Positions 40,591 to 51,708 are shown, counted from the first letter of the stretch. The stretch is DNA of 64,000 nt from Hydrogenophilales bacterium (GCA_023258975.1 JAHFRD010000013.1:1-64000); one strand, 5' to 3'. Made by a program: numbers and translations. Notes: a model not told the origin generated them from the letters alone.

Positions 40591-41679
40591 TCAGGCCAGC
40601 AGGCTGTCGTACAGCGCCTCCAGCGTCCGCACCGGCTTGCCGGTGAAATCCCGCTCCACCCGCGACCTTGCCTGCTTGCCGAGGCTTTCCCTGAGCGCGG
40701 GGTCGTCCACCAGAAGCCGCACCTTTTCGGCCAGCGCGGCGACATCGCCGGGTTCCACCAGCAAGCCGTTCACACCATCCTCGATGACTTCGGGGATGCC
40801 GCCGACCCGCGTGGCCACCAGGGGCCGACCGGCCACGCCGGCCTCGATGCAGACCAGGCCGAAGGGCTCCTGCCAGCACGAGGGCGCGACGATGATGTCC
40901 GAGGTGCGGTAGATGTCCTCGATCTGCCCGACATAGCCGCAATAACGGATGCGCGCGTCGTGGGCGATCAAGGCCAGGAAAGCTTCTTCCGTATAACTGC
41001 CCTCCACCGTGTCTCCCCAGCACTGCCCGGAAATCAGGAAGCGAACATGGTCACCCGCAACCCGCCCCGCCATGTCGATGAAATCCTCCACGCCCTTGAT
41101 CTGCTTGATCTGGCCGATGAAGCTCACCACCACCGCCTCGGGCGCGATGCCCAGCGTTTCGCGCATGCTCGCGCCGCCGGTGAAGCGCGCCAGATCAACC
41201 GAGTTGTGGATGACATGGGTCGGGACGCCCTGGGTATCGGAATGCCGCGCCACATAGCCGGAAACCGCCGCGATGGCGCTATACCAGCGCGCCGCCGGCG
41301 CATGGTCGAGGTTGACGGTGTGGTAATGGATAACCACCGGAATGCGGCACAAACGGGCGGCGAGAATCTCGGCGGCCCGCCAGTGATTGGCCCGATTGAC
41401 GTGCACCAGTTCCACGCCTTCGCGGCGCAGCCAACGGCAAGTACGCAGGATCGCGCGCAGGTAATTCAGCGGGCCTCTGTACTCCGTGAGCGGCCCCCAT
41501 ATTTCGTAAGCGATGCCCATGCGGTCGAGATCCGCCTCACCCGGCCCGTGGCCGGACAAGAGCACGATGGGCGTGAACCGTGAACGATCCAGTTGCGGCA
41601 AGGTGGTGAACAGCACCCGGCTGGCGCCGCCCCAATTGCCCGCCGTGATGGCGAAGTAACAAATTTTCCGTGGCCGCAT
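40591..41679 (-). CDS. GT4 glycosyltransferase
   Basis: KICYFAITAGNWGGASRVLFTTLPQLD...VVSFIGQIKQIKGVEDFIDMAGRV...EPFGLVCIEAGVAGRPLVATRVGGIPEVIEDG. Confidence 0.9.
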   Translation of the reverse strand: MRPRKICYFAITAGNWGGASRVLFTTLPQLDRSRFTPIVLLSGHGPGEADLDRMGIAYEIWGPLTEYRGPLNYLRAILRTCRWLRREGVELVHVNRANHWRAAEILAARLCRIPVVIHYHTVNLDHAPAARWYSAIAAVSGYVARHSDTQGVPTHVIHNSVDLARFTGGASMRETLGIAPEAVVVSFIGQIKQIKGVEDFIDMAGRVAGDHVRFLISGQCWGDTVEGSYTEEAFLALIAHDARIRYCGYVGQIEDIYRTSDIIVAPSCWQEPFGLVCIEAGVAGRPLVATRVGGIPEVIEDGVNGLLVEPGDVAALAEKVRLLVDDPALRESLGKQARSRVERDFTGKPVRTLEALYDSLLA

Positions 41680-41683
41680 CGTG

Positions 41684-42751
41684 TCACTTCCCGCGCGTGG
41701 CTGAAAAGCCATCCAGCAGCGCCCTGATCTCCAGCGGAGTCATGGCCTGCCCATTCAATTCCCGCATGAACCACTCGAAATAGCCGCGCGTCTTGTCCAG
41801 AAAGCGCCGCAGGCCGGCTTCGTCTCGCACATACGGCGTGAACCCGGGGTGAACCGAGGGCGAATGGAAGCTGAACACGAAGATGCGTTGACCGTCATCC
41901 AGCATGGAGCGGGTCATGCGTCGCATCTCCGCCAGGGAGTAGTCCTCGGGCGACAGGCGGATGCGCTCGAAAGCGCGCAGGCGCGAGGTGATGGCCGGCA
42001 GGCGCGCCCAGCTCAACCCGGGATGCGTGAGCATTCGATAGAACGGCGCGCCGGCGCCTTTCAGCCAGCCGGCATAGCAGCCGCCACCGGGCAAACCCAA
42101 CAGCTTGCGCTCTTGGCCGAACCAGAACGGCTCGGCGCTGTAGCCGGAATAGTCCGGGCCGCCGTCGGCGCTGTAGTCGATCGGCGGCGCCACGCTGATG
42201 TCCACCTCATAACCCAGTTGTTCCAGGATGGCCGCGCTGTTCGGGCCATTGCCGTAGCGGCCCGCCAGGTAGGTGAGTGGTCGCTTGCCAAAGTTTTCCG
42301 CGATGGTGTCGGTGAGCACGCGCAGCTTTTCATATTCCAGTTCGCGCGGCAGGTTGCCGGGGTAGGTATTGGCGCGAGTGAGGTGCTCGGTCAGCGGCGG
42401 CGAGACCCAGGGATGCAGATGCGCGCCGATCAGAGCGCGACCCTCGTCCTGGTAGCGGCGCAGGGTCTCGTAGCCGAGCGGCTGGCCGGCGATGGGGTAG
42501 TCGATGACGTAGTTGGGCACGATACCGAAGGCGTCGAACACCTCCTGGGCGCGGCCGATATGACGCATGTGCTCGACACCGACTTCCTCGCGCGCGTGCT
42601 CGCGCTCCCAGTCGAACTCCTCCTCGGTGTGGATCACCACCGACAGGATGGGCCGGGTGTCATTGGGCAGCCGGATGCGCCGCGCGTTTGGAAAGAGATC
42701 AGAGATCAAGGGCGACGTATTCCGAATACAGATTCTGGATGTCGGCCTCAC
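41684..42751 (-). CDS. Polysaccharide deacetylase-family protein (WalW-like)
   Basis: ILSVVIHTEEEFDWEREHAREEVGVEHMRHIGRAQEVFDAFGIVPNYVIDYPIAG...IGAHLHPWVSPPLTE...FVFSFHSPSVHPGFTPYV. Confidence 0.75.
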   Translation of the reverse strand: MRPTSRICIRNTSPLISDLFPNARRIRLPNDTRPILSVVIHTEEEFDWEREHAREEVGVEHMRHIGRAQEVFDAFGIVPNYVIDYPIAGQPLGYETLRRYQDEGRALIGAHLHPWVSPPLTEHLTRANTYPGNLPRELEYEKLRVLTDTIAENFGKRPLTYLAGRYGNGPNSAAILEQLGYEVDISVAPPIDYSADGGPDYSGYSAEPFWFGQERKLLGLPGGGCYAGWLKGAGAPFYRMLTHPGLSWARLPAITSRLRAFERIRLSPEDYSLAEMRRMTRSMLDDGQRIFVFSFHSPSVHPGFTPYVRDEAGLRRFLDKTRGYFEWFMRELNGQAMTPLEIRALLDGFSATRGK

Positions 42752-43574
42752 CCAGGGTGTCGCTGCGGAACACCCGGTTGCGGTAGCCCGTGAGCACGGT
42801 GTGCGGCCAGGCCGGCTTGCCCGGCAACAGGCGCGATTCCACCCGCGTGGTGACCATGCCGGAGAGCAGGAAATGGCAGCCGAGCACGGGCAGGTAGCGC
42901 AGGAATACCTCCGGATTGGTGAAGCCGATGATCTCCGCGCTGGGCAGATTTTTCAGCGTGGCGCGCTTGTAGATCACCAGGCTGCGCGCCTTGCCCTTGC
43001 CGACCGCGAGAAAGCGCAACCAGGGGAAGTGCTTATGGTCGCGGTAGACCTTGAGCGAAGCGGCATCGAGCACGGCTTCCAGGCGTACCGGATCGGCGGT
43101 CACCCCCGCGCCGATCAAGCGCTGCTGCGGCGCAGGCAGGTTGAACAGCACCGTGCGCGCCGCGTTCATGGGTTTGAACTTGAGGAACTTGAGCGATTGC
43201 TCCACCACGGCGGTGGGGGATAGATCGGTGTAGTGGAAACCGGGCTGCGAAATCACCGCCATCGCCAGACGCATGCTTTGGGTGCGATAGGCGTCCAGCA
43301 CCATCCAGCTGGTGATGTTGCAGAACTGTTCCAGCTTGCCACGCACCGGATAGGCGCCGTAGATGGCGCCGATGCCACCGACGATGTTCCCTGCGTTGGG
43401 CCCAGATTCCTCGCGGATCAGGAAACCGTTGTTCGGTTTGTCCACGCCCCAGTCCTGGCGGAAGGCGTCGGCCCAGACGTCGGCCGGGTGGCTGGGGTTG
43501 AGATTGGCGTGGAGGAAAGCGCAGAACGCCGGCAAATCCTCGTCGCGGATCGGTTCGAGCTTGGGCAGGGCCAT
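42699..43574 (-). CDS. GNAT-like acyltransferase
   Basis: MALPKLEPIRDEDLPAFCAFLHANLNPSHPADVWADAFRQDWGVDKPNNGFLIREESGPNAGNIVGGIGAIYGAYPVRGKLEQFCNITSWMVLDAYRTQSMRLAMAVI; GNAT-like topology, family assignment tentative. Confidence 0.6.
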   Translation of the reverse strand: MALPKLEPIRDEDLPAFCAFLHANLNPSHPADVWADAFRQDWGVDKPNNGFLIREESGPNAGNIVGGIGAIYGAYPVRGKLEQFCNITSWMVLDAYRTQSMRLAMAVISQPGFHYTDLSPTAVVEQSLKFLKFKPMNAARTVLFNLPAPQQRLIGAGVTADPVRLEAVLDAASLKVYRDHKHFPWLRFLAVGKGKARSLVIYKRATLKNLPSAEIIGFTNPEVFLRYLPVLGCHFLLSGMVTTRVESRLLPGKPAWPHTVLTGYRNRVFRSDTLGEADIQNLYSEYVALDL

Positions 43575-43655
43575 ATTCAACAGGAGTCCGTGGGGGCGCC
43601 GGGACGTTAGCACAAAGGCCGGAAAAACTGGGGTAAGCTCGCCCCCCAGCCCGTA

Positions 43656-43671
43656 GGAGCGGACACGCTCC
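43656..43671. repeat. Small hairpin GGAGCG-GACA-CGCTCC upstream of E1 gene
   Basis: Perfect 6-bp stem, 4-nt loop, within GTAGGAGCGGACACGCTCCGCCTC. Confidence 0.6.
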
Positions 43672-43695
43672 GCCTCCATAAATCACGATAAAGCC

Positions 43696-45702
43696 ATGTC
43701 CAGCCTCCCGATTCCCGGTTTTACCCGCGATGCCCACGGCAAGCCGATCATCGGCGCCACGCCGGAAGCCCTCTACGCCTACGGCCACCTGATCCGTTCC
43801 AGCGAACAACTGGTGCTCGACCAGTTCTCGCGCGGCCTCGTCTCCGGCACCACGCATACCTGTCTGGGCCAGGAACTGTGCGCGATGGCCGTGGTGCGCG
43901 CGCTCACCCACCCGGACGACGCGGCGCTCTCCAACCACCGCAATCACGGCCATTTCCTCACTTATTCCGGCGAATTCGTCGGACTGGTGGCGGAGATCAT
44001 GGGCCGCGAAGCCGGCGCCTGTGGCGGTCGCGGCGGCAGCCAGCACCTGGTCTGGCGCCACTTCCATTCCAACGGCGTCCAGGGCGGCATGACCGGCATC
44101 GGCGTCGGCCTCGCCCTGGCGCGCAAGCTGCACGGCTCCGGCGCCGTCGTCGCCGCCATGATCGGCGACGGCACCCTCGGCCAGGGCATGTTGTACGAAG
44201 CCATGAACCTCGCCTCGGTCTGGGCCGCGCCGTTCCTGGTGGTGGTGGAAAACAACGGCATCTCGCAGACCACCGAACCGCGCCAGAACCTCGGCGGCGA
44301 CATCCAGGCGCGCGGCGCCGCCTTCGGCTTGCAGACCTGGCGGGTGGACGACGCCGCCGAGGATTTCTTCGAACAAGTGGCGGCGGCGGTCCAGCAGGTA
44401 CGCGACACGCAACGACCCGGTTTTCTGGTCATCGACACCCGCCGCATGGGGCCGCATTCCAAGGGCGACGACCTGCGCGACGAGGCGGTGGTCGCCGCCA
44501 TCCGCGCGCGCGACCCGCTGGCGGCGATGGGACGGCGGCTGTCGGATGCAGTCCGCGCTGAGATCGAGGCGCGCAACGCCGCCTTCATCGAACAGGTAAG
44601 AGTAGCCGCCGACGCTTCGCCGGAAGCGGTCTACGACGACGCGCCGGAACACATCTTCGACCGCGCCGATGAACTGAAAGGCGAAGCGCCGACCTATCCC
44701 GTGGTGGCCGCTAAAACCAGTGTGCGCCTGGCCATCAACGCCGCTCTGAACCACCTTCTGGCGACGTATCCGGAAACCCTCCTGCTCGGCGAAGACCTGC
44801 ACGACCCCTATGGCGGCGCTTTCAAGGTCACCCAGGGCTTGAGCACCGCCTACCCCGGCCGCGTCATCTCGACGCCCATCTCCGAGGCCGGCATCACCGG
44901 CGCCGCCATCGGCCTGGCGATGGACGGTTTCCGCCCGATCCTGGAGATCATGTTCGCGGACTTTTTGTCCCTGTGCATGGACCAGCTCTACAACCACGCG
45001 GTGAAGTTCCCCGGCGTGTTCCCGGACGTGACGGTGCCGCTGATCCTGCGCACCCCCTCGGGCGGGCGCCGTGGCTACGGCCCCACCCACAGCCAAAGCC
45101 CGGAAAACATCTTCACCGCCATTCCCGGCCTCACCGTGCTCTACGGCAGCCAGCGCCACGACGTCGCCCGCCTGCTGGTCGACGCTTCCCGGCGCTGGCC
45201 CTATCCCACCCTGTTCCTGGAGCACAAGCTGCTCTACGGCGAAACGATGGATAGCGGTGACTTCGAACAGCTCGAAGCCGATCCGGACGACCTCGCCGCC
45301 CACCTCTTCCCCACCCTGCTGCGCCGCCGCCCGGACGCCGACCTGAGCATCGTCACCTACGGCGGCATGCTGCCGGTGGTGGAGGAAGCGGCGAAGCGGC
45401 TGGAGGACGAGGAAGAGTTGATGGTCGAGATCGTTGTCCCCGCCCTGCTTTCGCCGCTGCCGCGCCGCACCTTGCTGGCGCAACTCATGAACAGCGAGCG
45501 GGTGGTGATCGCCGAGGAATCGCACCACGAATTCGGCATCGGCGCGGAAATCGCCGCCAGCCTGCTGGAAGCCGGCTTCAAGGGCCGGGTCTTCCGCATC
45601 GGCACGCCACCGGTGCCCATTGCCTCCGCGCGCAGCCTGGAACGGCAGATCCTGCCGGACGCGGAAAAGCTGATCGAAGACATCCTCGATAACCTGTACT
45701 GA
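43696..45702 (+). CDS. Fused alpha/beta thiamine-dependent 2-oxoacid dehydrogenase E1
   Basis: E1-alpha: LSNHRNHGHFL...GDGTLGQGMLYEAMNLASVWAAPFLVVVENNGIS; E1-beta: LLLGEDLHDPYGGAFKVTQGLSTAYPGRVISTPISEAGITGAAIGLAMDGFRPILEIMFADF in one 668-aa ORF. Confidence 0.93.
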   Translation: MSSLPIPGFTRDAHGKPIIGATPEALYAYGHLIRSSEQLVLDQFSRGLVSGTTHTCLGQELCAMAVVRALTHPDDAALSNHRNHGHFLTYSGEFVGLVAEIMGREAGACGGRGGSQHLVWRHFHSNGVQGGMTGIGVGLALARKLHGSGAVVAAMIGDGTLGQGMLYEAMNLASVWAAPFLVVVENNGISQTTEPRQNLGGDIQARGAAFGLQTWRVDDAAEDFFEQVAAAVQQVRDTQRPGFLVIDTRRMGPHSKGDDLRDEAVVAAIRARDPLAAMGRRLSDAVRAEIEARNAAFIEQVRVAADASPEAVYDDAPEHIFDRADELKGEAPTYPVVAAKTSVRLAINAALNHLLATYPETLLLGEDLHDPYGGAFKVTQGLSTAYPGRVISTPISEAGITGAAIGLAMDGFRPILEIMFADFLSLCMDQLYNHAVKFPGVFPDVTVPLILRTPSGGRRGYGPTHSQSPENIFTAIPGLTVLYGSQRHDVARLLVDASRRWPYPTLFLEHKLLYGETMDSGDFEQLEADPDDLAAHLFPTLLRRRPDADLSIVTYGGMLPVVEEAAKRLEDEEELMVEIVVPALLSPLPRRTLLAQLMNSERVVIAEESHHEFGIGAEIAASLLEAGFKGRVFRIGTPPVPIASARSLERQILPDAEKLIEDILDNLY

Positions 45703-45715
45703 CGAGACAACGCTC

Positions 45716-46822
45716 ATGGCCTTCGCCCTCCACGCCCCCCGCGTCAACAACAACGACGACATCGTCCAGGTCATCGCCTTCCGCGTCGGCGTCGGCGATT
45801 TCGTGAAGCAGGGCGACATCATCCTCGACGTGGAAACCGACAAGGCCATCGTCGAGGTCGCCGCCGAAAACGAGGGTTACGTGCTCAAGCTGATGTGCGC
45901 GGTGGACGACAAGGTCGCGGTTGGCGGCATCCTGCTCTGGCAGGGTGAATCCGCCGACGAGCCGGTGCCGGAAGCGCCGGTGGCCGTGGCGGCGGAGGGC
46001 GGCGGCAACGCCCGCCCCACCGCCAAGGCGCGCGCGCTACTCAAGGAACTGGGCCTCGACGCGGCGGCGCTACCCGCCTCCGGCGAGCGCCTGACGCTGG
46101 CAGACGTGGAAGCCTACATGGCCGCGCACGGCATCCAGCGCCGCGACCACGCCCCCGCCGCCACGGTCTCGGCGCGCGAGAGCCTGCCCGACGTGCCGGG
46201 CGAGCTGCGCGACCTCAACGCCGAGGAACGCGGCATGCTGCTCACCGTGTCCTGGCACCGCGATCACGCCGCCGCCACCTATCTGGAAGTGGAATACGAC
46301 CCCAAGGACTGGGAGGCGCACGCCGCCGCCTATGCCAGCGAAAACAAGCTGATGCTCTCGCCCCTGCTGCCCTTGCTGGCGTATCGCTATGTGCAACTGG
46401 TCAAGGCCAGCCCCCGCCTCAACGCCACCGTGGTCAACGGCAAACGCTTCCAGTACCAGCCGGTCAACCTGGGCTTCACCGTGCAGGCCGGCGAGACGCT
46501 CTACCTCACCGTGGTGCGCGACGCCGACACCCTGGACACCAAGCCCTTCATCGAAGCCCTGGGCGAAGTGCAGCGCCACGCCCTCCAGCGCAAGCTCTCG
46601 CGTGAGGAAACCACGGGCGCGACCATCGCCTTCTCCAGCATGGCGCGCTGGAACGTCAGCCGCCACATCCCCATCCTGCCGCCCTACTGCTCGCTGATGA
46701 TCGCCCACGCCGCGCCCAAGGGGAGTGGGCGCGCGGTACTGGGCGCCAGCTACGACCACCGCGTGCTGTCCGGCTTCGACGTGGCGCGGTTGCTGATGGA
46801 ACTGGCGAAACCGCCCGTATAA
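45716..46822 (+). CDS. 2-oxoacid dehydrogenase E2 (lipoyl domain, E3-binding-like segment, acyltransferase domain)
   Basis: Lipoyl motif VETDKAIVEVAAENEGYVLKL; ARPTAKARALLKELGLDAAALPASGERLTLADVEAYM; catalytic domain ending LGASYDHRVLSGFDVARLL. Confidence 0.9.
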   Translation: MAFALHAPRVNNNDDIVQVIAFRVGVGDFVKQGDIILDVETDKAIVEVAAENEGYVLKLMCAVDDKVAVGGILLWQGESADEPVPEAPVAVAAEGGGNARPTAKARALLKELGLDAAALPASGERLTLADVEAYMAAHGIQRRDHAPAATVSARESLPDVPGELRDLNAEERGMLLTVSWHRDHAAATYLEVEYDPKDWEAHAAAYASENKLMLSPLLPLLAYRYVQLVKASPRLNATVVNGKRFQYQPVNLGFTVQAGETLYLTVVRDADTLDTKPFIEALGEVQRHALQRKLSREETTGATIAFSSMARWNVSRHIPILPPYCSLMIAHAAPKGSGRAVLGASYDHRVLSGFDVARLLMELAKPPV

Positions 46823-46841
46823 CCCAACCAAGGAACCCCGA

Positions 46842-47105
46842 ATGAACCTCGACCGTGACGCCATCAAAGCCGCCGTGCGCGCCAAAGTGATCGAACTGGC
46901 GAAGAACCTGGGCATGGACGCCTCCGACATCGGCGACGACGACCTCATCCCCGCCACCGGCTACGTCGATTCCGCCGCCATCCTGGAGCTGGTGGTCTGG
47001 TACGAAGACGCCTACCAGATGCCCCTGAAGCAGGAAGAAATCAACATCGACAATCTCGGCTCGATCAACTCGATGACCGACTTCGTGCTCAAGCGCAAGG
47101 GCTGA
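46842..47105 (+). CDS. Acyl carrier protein
   Basis: 87 aa; ATGYVDSAAILELVVWYEDAYQMPLKQEEINIDNLGSINSMTDFV, with DS phosphopantetheine motif. Confidence 0.88.
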   Translation: MNLDRDAIKAAVRAKVIELAKNLGMDASDIGDDDLIPATGYVDSAAILELVVWYEDAYQMPLKQEEINIDNLGSINSMTDFVLKRKG

Positions 47106-47114
47106 GGCCGTTCC

Positions 47115-47130
47115 TGTAGCGCCGGCGTAC
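47115..47130. repeat. TGTAGCGCCGGC-family half palindrome
   Basis: tgtagcgccggcgtac; same core as five other intergenic copies. Confidence 0.6.
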
Positions 47131-47132
47131 AG

Positions 47133-49128
<1,996 letters not shown>

Positions 49129-49133
49129 GCGGC

Positions 49134-49420
49134 TTACCCGTGCACAGCGGACACACTCACGCCGACATCCGCGATGAGCGGGAAAGCGTCAGGATGCCGG
49201 ATCGACTCCAGCGCGAGATCGACATCGAGTTCCGGCCAGTAGAGATGGTGTGGCTGCGGGCGCTCGACATTGAAAAGGGAGGCGACCGTGGCCGCGCGAA
49301 ACCAGGGAAAGTCGGTGAAGGCAATGAACAGCTCTTCATCGTCCAGCAATAGCCAGAAGCCATTCCGGGTCACACCGGAAACTTCAACCGGGGAAATGAC
49401 GGTGCCAGGCATTGCGTATC
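49134..49420 (-). CDS. DUF2442-like protein
   Basis: [83 protein letters not shown]; internal ATG of the 162-aa ORF, approximate start. Confidence 0.75.
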
Positions 49421-49622
49421 TCCTGTTCATGCGTCCGAACCAGTGTTTCCACTTCGCGCAGCGATTGCGCCGTGAGACGGTAGTTCTCCGCCAATGCGAT
49501 TCGGGTTCCAGCCAATACTTCGCCTCGCCTTCGGCGTGGGCAACATGGACGTGCATCCGGGTTTCCTCGCGCGAAAAGAAAAAGAAGCGGTAACCGCGTT
49601 CCCGAAACAGCGTCGGACTCAT
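49385..49622 (-). pseudogene. DUF4160-like protein with a -1 frameshift that fuses it to the DUF2442 frame
   Basis: MSPTLFRERGYRFFFFSREETRMHVHVAHAEGEAKYWLEPE in one frame, then [38 protein letters not shown] in another; break near 49499-49505. Confidence 0.8.
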
Positions 49623-49626
49623 GGCC

Positions 49627-49974
49627 TCAAAACGGCATCTTGAACCCGGGCGGCAGGGGCAGGCCGGCGGTGGCGGAGGCCATTTTTTCCTGCACGGTAT
49701 CTTCGATCTTGCGTACCGCGTCGTTCACGGCGGCGGCGATCAGATCTTCCAGCATTTCCTTGTCGTCGGCCTCGGCGCCGCCGAGCAGGCTGGGGTCGAT
49801 GGCGACGCGGCGGACGTCGTGTTTGCCGGTCATGACCACCTTGACCAGGCCGGCGCCGGAGACGCCCTCGACTTCCATTTCGGCCAGCTTGGCCTGCATT
49901 TTCTGCATGTTTTCCTGCATCGCCTGCGCCTGTTTCATCAGGTTGCCGATGCCACCCATTCCACCTTTGAGCAT
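49627..49974 (-). CDS. ybaB: YbaB/EbfC nucleoid-associated protein
   Basis: [58 protein letters not shown]. Confidence 0.95.
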   Translation of the reverse strand: MLKGGMGGIGNLMKQAQAMQENMQKMQAKLAEMEVEGVSGAGLVKVVMTGKHDVRRVAIDPSLLGGAEADDKEMLEDLIAAAVNDAVRKIEDTVQEKMASATAGLPLPPGFKMPF

Positions 49975-49989
49975 GTCGTGCCTTTCAAA

Positions 49990-50047
49990 GTAGCGCCGGC
50001 GTCTCGCCGGCTATTTAAAGACGCCGGCGGGACGCCGGCGCTACAAA
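49990..50047. repeat. TGTAGCGCCGGC-family palindromic repeat
   Basis: gtagcgccggcgtctcgccggctatttaaagacgccggcgggacgccggcgctacaa. Confidence 0.8.
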
Positions 50048-50048
50048 A

Positions 50049-51695
50049 TCACGCCGCCAATGGGCGGATGTTGGTGACCGTCGCGTCGCATTCGCGCACG
50101 AGGGCCTGGACGAAGGGGTCACCGTGGATCGCCACTTCCGCGTCCGCCTGACGCGCGGCCTGTTCCCGCGCGCGGGCGGCGGCGGGTGATTGTTGGGTCG
50201 CGACGGTAAGCTCGAATTCGACTTTCAGGCCGGCGCCGAGTTTCTCCGCGAGCGCGGCTTCGAGCTTCCCGCCGAAATTGTCGAGCAGGCTTTTCTGGCT
50301 CTCCGGCAGGCGCAGACGAAGGGTGTCGCCACTATGCTCCAGGCGCTCGCATTGCAAGGCGAGCTGGCGCGTGGCGCCGGGCAGGCTCTCGGCCAGCGCG
50401 CGCCAATCGCCTGGCTCCCCTCGCCCGCAGGCGGGATACCGAAGGGTAGGGGCTTCATCAGAGGGGCCGGGGGTGAGGGGAATTGCGATGGCTTCGTTGG
50501 CTGCCTGGTCCCAGGGCGGCGGCGATGCCGGGCGCGGGGCCGGAGCCGCCGGGGCGGGCCGAGACTCGGGTCGTGCGGGCGGTGGCGCGGCGCGGGTGGC
50601 CGGCGCGGTATCGGAGGGCGCGAAGGCGAGCATGCGCAGCAGGGTCATGCTGAAACCGGCGTATTCGTCCGGCGCCCATTCCAGGTCGCGGCGGCCGAGG
50701 GTAGCGATCTGGTAGAGCACCTGCACCCGTTCCGGGTCGAACCGCGCCGCCAGTTCAAACAAGCGTTCGCGTTCCGGCGCATCCTCCGCCACCGCTTCCG
50801 GAATGCTCAGGGCGAGGGCGACCTGGTGCAGCAGACCGGCCAGGTCCTGCAAGGCGGCGTCGAAGGAGAAACCGCGCGCGGCCAGTTCCGCCGCCTCGTT
50901 CATCAGGCGCGGGCCGTCGCCGTCGGCCAGGGCTTCGAGCACCGGCAACAGGTAGGCCTGGTCGATCACGCCCAACATGGCGCGGGTGTCGTCTTCCTTG
51001 ATCTGGCCGCTGCCGTAGGCAATGGCCTGGTCGGTGAGCGAGAGGGCGTCGCGCATGCTGCCGGCGGCGGCGCGCGCCAGCAGGTTGAGGGCGCCGGCCT
51101 CGAATGGCACGTTCTCGGCTTCCAGCACATTTTTCAAATGGCCGGCGACATGGCCGGGCGGCATCTGTTTCAAGTTGAACTGGAGGCAGCGCGACAACAC
51201 CGTGACCGGCACTTTCTGCGGGTCGGTGGTGGCGAGAATGAAAATGACGTGGCCGGGCGGCTCTTCCAGTGTCTTCAACATGGCGTTGAAGGCGTTCTTC
51301 GAGAGCATGTGCACTTCGTCGATGATGTAGACCTTGTAGCGGCCGGCGGTGGGCGCGTACTGGGCGTCCTCCAGAATCTCGCGCATGTTGTCGACGCCGG
51401 TGTTGGAGGCGGCGTCGAGTTCGATCAGGTCAACGAAACGGCCGCTGTCGATCTCGCGGCAGGCGGCGCATTCACCGCAGGGTTGCGGGGTGACGCCGGG
51501 GATGCAGTTGAGGCACTTCGCCAGAATCCGCGCCAGCGTGGTCTTGCCGACGCCACGGGTGCCGGTGAACAGGTAGGCGTGATGCAGGCGGCCGCTGGCC
51601 AGGGCGTTGGAGAGAGCGCGCACCACGTGCTCCTGGCCGACCAGTTGGTCGAAGCGCTTGGGGCGCCATTTGCGGGCGAGGACTTGGTGGCTCAT
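50049..51695 (-). CDS. dnaX: DNA polymerase III subunit gamma/tau
   Basis: MSHQVLARKWRPKRFDQLVGQEHVVRALSNALASGRLHHAYLFTGTRGVGKTTLARILAKCLNC...ELDAASNTGVDNMREIL...DEVHMLSKNAFNAMLKTLEEPP. Confidence 0.97.
   Translation of the reverse strand: MSHQVLARKWRPKRFDQLVGQEHVVRALSNALASGRLHHAYLFTGTRGVGKTTLARILAKCLNCIPGVTPQPCGECAACREIDSGRFVDLIELDAASNTGVDNMREILEDAQYAPTAGRYKVYIIDEVHMLSKNAFNAMLKTLEEPPGHVIFILATTDPQKVPVTVLSRCLQFNLKQMPPGHVAGHLKNVLEAENVPFEAGALNLLARAAAGSMRDALSLTDQAIAYGSGQIKEDDTRAMLGVIDQAYLLPVLEALADGDGPRLMNEAAELAARGFSFDAALQDLAGLLHQVALALSIPEAVAEDAPERERLFELAARFDPERVQVLYQIATLGRRDLEWAPDEYAGFSMTLLRMLAFAPSDTAPATRAAPPPARPESRPAPAAPAPRPASPPPWDQAANEAIAIPLTPGPSDEAPTLRYPACGRGEPGDWRALAESLPGATRQLALQCERLEHSGDTLRLRLPESQKSLLDNFGGKLEAALAEKLGAGLKVEFELTVATQQSPAAARAREQAARQADAEVAIHGDPFVQALVRECDATVTNIRPLAA
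50414..50482. repeat. Palindromic repeat embedded in dnaX coding sequence
   Basis: ctcccctcgcccgcaggcgggataccgaagggtaggggcttcatcagaggggccgggggtgagggga resembles dispersed CCCTCACCCCCGGCCCCTCT...GCGGGCGAGGGGAG intergenic repeats; translated in frame as PLTPGPSDEAPTLRYPACGRGEP. Confidence 0.6.
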
Positions 51696-51708
51696 GGGCG
51701 AGGAACTC

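Noticed and set aside
43033-45849. 938-aa minus-strand ORF over the E1 gene
   Set aside because: Antisense shadow of the E1 fusion and part of the GNAT gene; the E1 frame has unmistakable TPP motifs.
50049-51695. Programmed frameshift in dnaX (gamma/tau) as in E. coli
   Set aside because: No A-rich slippery heptamer or obvious longer tau frame seen; a single gamma/tau-like product is the simpler reading.
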